From positions 1 to 41,974 of the forward strand of contig JACQVB010000199.1 in the NCBI GenBank assembly GCA_016209985.1: a DNA stretch of 41,974 bases, read 5' to 3'. Every line of letters begins with the position of its first letter. Positions within the stretch are counted from its first letter, which is position 1. The stretch comes from Gemmatimonadota bacterium. Lineage in GTDB: Bacteria; Gemmatimonadota; Gemmatimonadetes; Gemmatimonadales; GWC2-71-9. Positions 35,675 to 41,974 of the stretch are shown here, in pieces. The position numbers were made by a program, and so were the translations under genes. The notes under the pieces are model-generated. The model saw nothing but the letters and a program-made list of their open reading frames with translations, was not told the origin of the DNA and ran no database searches.

Positions 35675-37278
35675 TAGTCTGCTCCATAACGGAGGTCGCG
35701 GCCGGTCATTTCCGGCGGCAGGTCCACCCCCAGCAAGTTCAACAGCATGGGCCCCACGTCACCCAGCGCGCCGCCGGGCCGTAATTCGCGAGTATTCGAG
35801 TCGCCCAGGATGACCAGCGGTACCGGATTGGTGGTATGCGCCGTGTGCGGACCGCCGGTCTCAGGATCGATCATCATTTCACAGTTGCCATGATCGGCCG
35901 TAATGATGGCCACCGCGCCCGAGCGCTCCACGCTTTCCAGCATTCTGCCAAGGCACTGGTCGACCGTTTCGACCGCGCGAATGGTCGCCGGTATCACGCC
36001 GGTGTGGCCCACCATGTCACCGTTCGCGTAGTTGCACAGGATGAAATCGTGCTCCCGCTTCTCGATCCCTCGGCAGAGCACCTCCGTGATTTCCGGAGCG
36101 CTCATCTCGGGTTTGAGATCGTAGGTCGCCACCCGCTGCGAGTCCACCAGAATCCGTTCCTCCCCCGGGTAGGGCACCTCGATCCCGCCATTGAAGAAGT
36201 ACGTCACGTGCGCGTACTTCTCCGTCTCCGCCGTCCGCAACGACGTGCGGCCCGCCTCCGACAGCACTTCCGCCACGATCCGCGCCAGCGAAAACGGCTC
36301 GAAGGCGACCGGAATGGAAAACGTGGCATCGTACTGAGTCATGGTCACCAGGTCGACCGCGGGTCGGGGCGAGGGATCGAAACCGTCGAATCCGTCGATC
36401 TTCAACGCCCGCACGATCTGCCGCATGCGGTCGGCCCGGAAGTTGAAACAGAAGACGCCGTCTCCATCCTTGATCGTTGCGACGGGAGCCTTTCCGTCCT
36501 CTCCCACCCTTTCCCGCCCTTTCCCGCCCACTTCTTCGACCACCACCAGCGGCTTGATGAACTCATCCGTTTCACCTCGCTGGTACGCCTCGAGCACTCC
36601 CTGAACCGGTTCGGTGATGAGGCGGCCCGCTCCACGAACCATCGCGTCGTACGCGAGCTTGGTACGGTCCCATCGCTTGTCGCGGTCCATGGCGTAATAG
36701 CGGCCGGTAAGCGTCGCGATGCGAGCACGAATGCCGCGGTATTTCCCGGTCGTCGCCGCCAGCTGCCGCACGAAGTCCGCGCCCGATTTGGGAAGGGTAT
36801 CGCGCCCGTCGAGAAACCCGTGAATCGCCACGTCCGGAATGTCGTGGCGCTGGGCCAGCTCGAGGGCCGCCTCCAAGTGCCGGTCCAGCGCGTGGACTCC
36901 GCCGGTACCGATCAATCCCAGCAGGTGAAGAGTCCCGCGGCGTTGCTTGACGACGGCGCAGAGGTTCACCAACGCCGGAATCTGATAGAACGATCCATCG
37001 GCGATTGCGTCGGAGATCCGCACGATGTCCTGCGGAACCACTCGACCGGCACCGAGATTCAGGTGGCCGACCTCGCTATTACCCATCTGCCCTTCGGGAA
37101 GTCCCACGGCACGGCCGGAAGCATTGAGGAGGGTGCGCGGCAAGCGCTCCCACAGCCGATGCCACACCGGGGTCCGGCCCAGCTCGATCGCGTTTCCCTC
37201 CCGCGCCGCCCGGTAGCCCCACCCATCCAGCACCACGAGAACTACGGGCCGAATGCCTCGCCGGCCACCCTTTGACAT
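35674..37278 (-). CDS. gpmI: 2,3-bisphosphoglycerate-independent phosphoglycerate mutase
   Basis: A 534-residue iPGM interconverting 3- and 2-phosphoglycerate. The metal and nucleophile motifs are VLVVLDGWGYR and GQMGNSEVGHLNLGAG (catalytic Ser), then HGFLDGRDTLP, RYYAMDRDKRWDR, FNFRADRMRQ, ITADHGNCEMM and HTTNPVPLV. Full length, with an extra loop of about 12 residues between KPLVVVEE and PVATIKDGD (see 36496). ATG 37278 has AGGAGG, though at a long 11-bp spacing. First gene of a seven-gene minus-strand run, divergent from the SH3 gene with only 38 bp between starts. Confidence 0.95.
   Translation of the reverse strand: MSKGGRRGIRPVVLVVLDGWGYRAAREGNAIELGRTPVWHRLWERLPRTLLNASGRAVGLPEGQMGNSEVGHLNLGAGRVVPQDIVRISDAIADGSFYQIPALVNLCAVVKQRRGTLHLLGLIGTGGVHALDRHLEAALELAQRHDIPDVAIHGFLDGRDTLPKSGADFVRQLAATTGKYRGIRARIATLTGRYYAMDRDKRWDRTKLAYDAMVRGAGRLITEPVQGVLEAYQRGETDEFIKPLVVVEEVGGKGRERVGEDGKAPVATIKDGDGVFCFNFRADRMRQIVRALKIDGFDGFDPSPRPAVDLVTMTQYDATFSIPVAFEPFSLARIVAEVLSEAGRTSLRTAETEKYAHVTYFFNGGIEVPYPGEERILVDSQRVATYDLKPEMSAPEITEVLCRGIEKREHDFILCNYANGDMVGHTGVIPATIRAVETVDQCLGRMLESVERSGAVAIITADHGNCEMMIDPETGGPHTAHTTNPVPLVILGDSNTRELRPGGALGDVGPMLLNLLGVDLPPEMTGRDLRYGAD
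36496..36531 (-). repeat. in-frame minisatellite-like insertion inside gpmI
   Basis: About 36 bp of coding DNA consists of near-tandem 10-mers GGGCGGGAAA, GGGCGGGAAA and GGGTGGGAGA, encoding GGKGRERVGEDG. Other iPGM proteins have only a short turn here. Like the moeA insertion, it looks like an intergenic-type purine tandem repeat expanded in a permissive loop. Confidence 0.6.
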
Positions 37279-37316
37279 CGAGAGAACGTCCTCCTACAAT
37301 GGTCTAACTCACGGTG

Positions 37317-38360
37317 ATGACGCAATCTAGCCATCGATCTGGCGGCCTACCAGCCTCGTTCTTCCTGCTGTTTTTAGCGGCCACTGCGTTTCAATCCCTC
37401 GCGGCACAGGACCAGCGGCTCCGAGTGACCAGGGAGGATGCCTTTCGCCAAGAACCCGGCGACAACAGTCGCCAGCTTGCCACCGTTCCGGTCGGCGTCG
37501 AGGTCAGCGGCGGCGCCGCGACCAACGGCTGGATACCCGTCGCGCTGGAAGGGTGGATCTGGAGCGGCTCAGTGGGCCGGACCAGCCGGGACGGGCACAA
37601 TCTCGCGGTGACTGCCTCGCGCGGCGAGAATCTCCGAATCGCACCCAACGGCGCGGTCATCGCCCGGCTGCTCTCCGGATTTCTGCTCGATGAAGTGCGC
37701 CGTGACGGCGCCTGGGTCCGGGTGCGTCGCACCGGCTGGATGCCCGAGCGCTCGCTCGCTCCGATGAGCCAGCCGGATACATCGGCGGCGGCGGTCGCGG
37801 ACACCACGACCGGTCGCCAACCGGGCGCTCCCGGAAGCGGTGGATCGGTGCTGGACCGCGCCGTCGTGGCCCGCGAATCCGAGATGACGGCCACGCCCGA
37901 AGGACAGCGCGGCGGCAACCTGGCCGCCGAGGTACCGGTACGGGTCCTCGCGCGCTCCGGCGACTGGGTGCGCGTTCAGGTCGAAGGCTGGGTGCATGAA
38001 GCCGATCTGCGCCCCACCGCGCCCGGCCTGGTCGCGGGCCTCACCGCCGCCGAACTCAGGAGCCGGCCGGAACAGTACGAAGGAAAGCTGGTGCAGTGGA
38101 CGCTGCAGTACTTGTCGCTGGCCACTGCCGACGAGCTGCGGCCGGAAATTCCACTGGGCCGGCGCTACCTGCTGGCCCGGGGGCCGCTGCCGGAGGCTGG
38201 TTTCGTGTATGTTACCCTTGCATCCGAGCATCTACGTGAGGTGCAGCAGCTCCTGCCTCTGGCCCAGATCATCGTGGTGGCGCGGATCAGGAACGGGCGT
38301 TCGAAATACTTGGGCAACCCGGTGGTGGATTTGGTCGAGCTGAGAGTGAGGCAGCCATGA
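37317..38360 (+). CDS. secreted protein with bacterial SH3-like repeats
   Basis: A 347-residue exported protein with signal peptide (SFFLLFLAATAFQSLAAQ). Three SH3b-like units follow: VTREDAFRQEPGDNSRQLAT...WIPVALEGWIWSGSV, LAVTASRGENLRIAPNGAVIA...WVRVRRTGWMPE, and MTATPEGQRGGNL...DWVRVQVEGWVHEADL. A C-terminal alpha/beta domain (GKLVQWTLQYLSLATADELR onward) is of unknown type. SH3b domains bind peptidoglycan or act as spacers in the periplasm. The start is ATG 37317; GTG three bases earlier is possible. Its stop overlaps the next gene by 4 bp. Confidence 0.82.
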   Translation: MTQSSHRSGGLPASFFLLFLAATAFQSLAAQDQRLRVTREDAFRQEPGDNSRQLATVPVGVEVSGGAATNGWIPVALEGWIWSGSVGRTSRDGHNLAVTASRGENLRIAPNGAVIARLLSGFLLDEVRRDGAWVRVRRTGWMPERSLAPMSQPDTSAAAVADTTTGRQPGAPGSGGSVLDRAVVARESEMTATPEGQRGGNLAAEVPVRVLARSGDWVRVQVEGWVHEADLRPTAPGLVAGLTAAELRSRPEQYEGKLVQWTLQYLSLATADELRPEIPLGRRYLLARGPLPEAGFVYVTLASEHLREVQQLLPLAQIIVVARIRNGRSKYLGNPVVDLVELRVRQP

Positions 38361-38674
38361 ACGACATCTTTCGGGAGCGCATTGTTCGCCGGCTGGAGTC
38401 CTTGCCCGACGAGACGGCCTATCAGATCCTCGACTACATCGAGTTTCTCGAGTCCCGGCACGGAACCGGCGGCCGCGAGCCGGACACCTTGCAGAAGATC
38501 GCCGAAGGGATGCAGGACACATTGCGCGCGGCCCGTTTGCCGGCCACCGCGGTCCGGGGCACCATGGGAGTGATGGATGCCGCGGGGAAAATCATGCGGG
38601 GGGTGGCGGCGGCGGGCCGGGCCGCGGTCAAGGAACTACAGACCCCTGAGCCGCCGTCCAAGCCGTCGTCTTGA
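38357..38674 (+). CDS. small hypothetical protein with DUF2281-like N terminus
   Basis: A 105-residue protein coupled to the SH3 gene (ATGA overlap). The first 35 residues (ERIVRRLESLPDETAYQILDYIEFLESRH) resemble the short helical motif LP-E---VLDFIEFL of DUF2281/antitoxin-like proteins. The remainder is an amphipathic Ala/Gly-rich helix (VMDAAGKIMRGVAAAGRAAVKEL) that might contact a membrane. No toxin gene adjoins it. Function unknown. Confidence 0.7.
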   Translation: MNDIFRERIVRRLESLPDETAYQILDYIEFLESRHGTGGREPDTLQKIAEGMQDTLRAARLPATAVRGTMGVMDAAGKIMRGVAAAGRAAVKELQTPEPPSKPSS

Positions 38675-38697
38675 CCCTGCACCGCGGGCGCCGCTAA

Positions 38698-40242
<1,545 letters not shown>

Positions 40243-40256
40243 TGGCCGCGGTGTTC

Positions 40257-40286
40257 TTGACACATCCCCCCTTTTTGCTCTACTCT
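40257..40286 (+). promoter_or_regulatory. sigma-70-type promoter of the permease gene
   Basis: A perfect -35 box TTGACA (40257-40262) and a -10-like TACTCT (40281-40286) are separated by 18 bp. Predicted start near 40293, about 40 bp before the ATG, whose ribosome site is GAGG with 5-bp spacing. Confidence 0.6.
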
Positions 40287-40331
40287 TGCCTCGCCGTAGT
40301 CCAGTCTCCCCCTTGAAGAATCGAGGTTCTG

Positions 40332-41837
40332 ATGGCAAGCCCGTCTGGGGCACGGATGGACCCTCCCAAGACCGAGGTCGCCGTGAGTCGAGGCCTGTTT
40401 CGGCGGAAGAGTGTCACTGAGCTTCAGCGAGAGGCGGAAACCGACACCAGCCTCAAGCGCGCGCTGGGTGCCATGAACCTGACGATGCTGGGTATCGGCG
40501 CGATCATCGGCACGGGAATCTTCGTCCTGACCGGGACGGTGGCCGCGCGCAACGCGGGTCCGGCCGTCGTGTTGTCGTTCGTGCTGGCGGGCGTCGCGTC
40601 CATCTTCGCCGCTCTCTGCTATGCCGAATTCGCGTCCCTGGTCCCCATGGCCGGAAGCGCCTACACCTATGGCTACGCGACCCTCGGTGAATTCATCGCC
40701 TGGATCATCGGCTGGGACCTCATTCTCGAATACGCGCTCGGATCGGTGACCGTGGCGATCGGCTGGTCCGGCTACGTCGTTTCGTTCCTCAGAGATGTCG
40801 GAATCCATATTCCGCCGGCACTCTCGGCCGCCCGAGGTACTTTGGTGCCGTTACCCGACGGCACCACGATCACCGCGATCTTCAACTTGCCGGCAGTGGT
40901 CATCATTGCGGTCGTGACGGCGCTGCTCGTCGTGGGCATCAAGGAATCCGCGACCGTGAACGACGTCATCGTGATGATCAAGGTCGCGGTGGTGCTGCTC
41001 TTCATTGCCGGCGCGGCCCACGCGATCAACCCCGCCAACTGGCATCCTTTCATGCCGGCCAATACCGGGGTCCGTGAGGAATTCGGATGGTCCGGCATGA
41101 TGACCGGCGCGGGTATCGTGTTCTTCGCCTACATCGGATTCGATGCGGTCAGTACCGCCGCGCAGGAGGCCAAGAACCCGCAGAAGGACATGCCGATCGG
41201 CATCATCGGCTCACTGCTCATCTGTACCGTGCTCTACATCGCGGTATCCGCCATCGCGACCGGAGTCGTTCCTTACCGCGATCTCGACGTGCCTGATCCG
41301 ATCGCCCTCGCCGCCGACGTTGCCGGCCTGGGATGGATGTCGTCGCTGATCAAGCTGGGCGCCATCGGGGGGCTGTCGTCGGTCATCCTGGTCATGCTGC
41401 TCGGGCAGTCCCGGGTTTTCTGGACCATGTCGAAAGACGGCTTGCTGCCGGAGTTCGTGAACAAGATTCATCCCAAGTTCCGCACCCCGTGGATCACCTC
41501 GATCGTCACCGGCATCGGCGTGGCAATTTTCTCGGCGTTCCTGACGGTGCGCGAGGCGGGAAGCCTGGTGTCCATCGGGACCCTGCTCGCGTTCGTGATC
41601 GTGTCGGTCGGAATTCTCGTGCTCCGCATCCGCGAGCCGAACCTGCCGCGGGTCTTCAAGACCCCCATTGTCTGGTTCGTCGCGCCGGCCGGCGCCATTT
41701 CGGCGGTGTACCTGATGGTCTCCCTTCCGTGGGTCACGTGGGAACGGTTGCTCATCTGGTTCGTTCTCGGCCTGGTCGTGTACTTCCTGTACGGGTATCG
41801 CCACTCGAAGCTGGGCAAGCAAGAGCGAGCCGCCTGA
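40332..41837 (+). CDS. APC-superfamily amino-acid permease (cationic amino-acid transporter type)
   Basis: A 501-residue inner-membrane transporter with about 12 helices. The family signature GIGAIIGTGIFVLTG in helix 1 (substrate/ion-binding unwound region) is followed by CYAEFASLVPMAGSAYTYGY, GWDLILEYALG, FFAYIGFDAVSTAAQEAKNPQ and GQSRVFWTMSKDGLLP. This pattern is that of YfnA/CAT-like permeases. The N-terminal 45 residues (RKSVTELQREAE--TSLKRALG) are the usual cytoplasmic lead-in. It stands as a single gene after guaB with its own promoter. Substrate is likely an amino acid, not defined further. Confidence 0.92.
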   Translation: MASPSGARMDPPKTEVAVSRGLFRRKSVTELQREAETDTSLKRALGAMNLTMLGIGAIIGTGIFVLTGTVAARNAGPAVVLSFVLAGVASIFAALCYAEFASLVPMAGSAYTYGYATLGEFIAWIIGWDLILEYALGSVTVAIGWSGYVVSFLRDVGIHIPPALSAARGTLVPLPDGTTITAIFNLPAVVIIAVVTALLVVGIKESATVNDVIVMIKVAVVLLFIAGAAHAINPANWHPFMPANTGVREEFGWSGMMTGAGIVFFAYIGFDAVSTAAQEAKNPQKDMPIGIIGSLLICTVLYIAVSAIATGVVPYRDLDVPDPIALAADVAGLGWMSSLIKLGAIGGLSSVILVMLLGQSRVFWTMSKDGLLPEFVNKIHPKFRTPWITSIVTGIGVAIFSAFLTVREAGSLVSIGTLLAFVIVSVGILVLRIREPNLPRVFKTPIVWFVAPAGAISAVYLMVSLPWVTWERLLIWFVLGLVVYFLYGYRHSKLGKQERAA

Positions 41838-41974
41838 CGAGGTATCAGGTGTCAGGTGCCAGGTGTCAGGTATCAGGTATCAGGTGTCAGGTGTCAGGTA
41901 TCAGGAGCTACGTTCTCCAGAGGTCGGCCCGTAGAGGGTGTCGCACGAGCCGGGACCTCTGTACTCCTGATACC
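41838..41974. repeat. heptamer tandem array in a self-complementary 3'-end element (cut by window edge)
   Basis: Nine head-to-tail copies of GGTRYCA (41841-41903; variants GGTATCA, GGTGTCA, GGTGCCA) lead into a region with AGAGGTC / GACCTCT pairing. The last 11 bases CTCCTGATACC pair perfectly with GGTATCAGGAG at the end of the array (41897-41907). The right arm would continue past the window. Same design as the other elements; it follows the permease stop directly. Confidence 0.8.

Noticed and set aside
35836-37275. Long plus-strand frame of 479 codons opposite gpmI
   Set aside because: gpmI on the other strand is unmistakable, and this frame shows only low-complexity His/Arg-rich antisense translation.
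41841-41903. Heptamer array as a CRISPR or origin iteron cluster
   Set aside because: Units are adjacent with no spacers, and no replication or cas gene is near; the array pairs with the inverted sequence at the window edge, fitting the 3'-end element family.

Overview
This is a high-GC (roughly two-thirds G+C), gene-dense chromosomal window from a Gram-negative-type bacterium. Evidence for an outer membrane is an SLBB/Wza-like exporter, two probable beta-barrel proteins and several signal peptides. Start codons are often GTG and genes often overlap by 4 bp. The mix of a stressosome, sigma-54 regulators, an exopolysaccharide locus and low-complexity self-complementary intergenic repeats would fit Gemmatimonadota or a related phylum. 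That placement is an inference; no rRNA or other phylogenetic marker is present. I see no tRNA, rRNA, CRISPR array, transposase, attachment site or replication origin.

Region 1 (4-24720, with small genes to 25358) is an exopolysaccharide/capsule locus. Two divergent operons meet at 8393-8645. The left one (minus strand) carries a Gfo/Idh/MocA oxidoreductase, an extended SDR, a GT4 glycosyltransferase, a Wzx-type flippase fused to a second GT4-like glycosyltransferase, and an AsnB-type amidotransferase. The right one carries a FemAB/GNAT-like protein, an alpha/alpha-toroid protein, a paralogous GT4 and a membrane GT2. Next come a short initiating sugar-phosphate transferase, a histidine kinase with a sigma-54-dependent response regulator, a Wzc-like tyrosine autokinase, a receiver plus degenerate GGDEF protein, glmS, an SLBB export protein and wecB. 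GlmS and WecB supply UDP-GlcNAc/UDP-ManNAc precursors, the transferases build a lipid-linked unit, the flippase exports it, and Wzc and the SLBB protein act in polymer length control and export. The gene set resembles exosortase-A-associated EPS loci, but no exosortase or PEP-CTERM protein is in the window.

Region 2 (25359-30814) is the most interesting part. A complete stressosome core (RsbR, RsbS, RsbT and an RsbX-like phosphatase) is followed by a sigma-54 enhancer-binding protein whose receiver domain has lost all catalytic residues, then by a TPR protein. The six genes are almost contiguous. A near-perfect -24/-12 promoter (TGGCAC-N5-TTTGC) lies about 120 bp before the first gene. This suggests a stressosome whose output is sigma-54 transcription and which may autoregulate. 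A second good -24/-12 promoter precedes an unannotated 49-aa membrane protein at 25209. Weaker candidates precede wzc and the sugar transferase.

Region 3 (30898-37278) is a minus-strand run of seven genes: gpmI, beta-barrel protein, fdhD, beta-barrel protein, mobA, mobB and moeA. It joins a glycolytic enzyme with molybdenum-cofactor maturation. Region 4 (37317-41837) holds an SH3-domain secreted protein, a small conserved-looking protein, guaB and an APC amino-acid permease.

A family of intergenic elements recurs at gene 3' ends (1942, 13274, 14281, 19460, 30815, 41838). Each has short tandem repeats in its arms, and most also have inverted-repeat complementarity between the arms. The arm sequences differ from site to site. 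Similar low-complexity DNA also appears in frame inside moeA and gpmI as extra loops.
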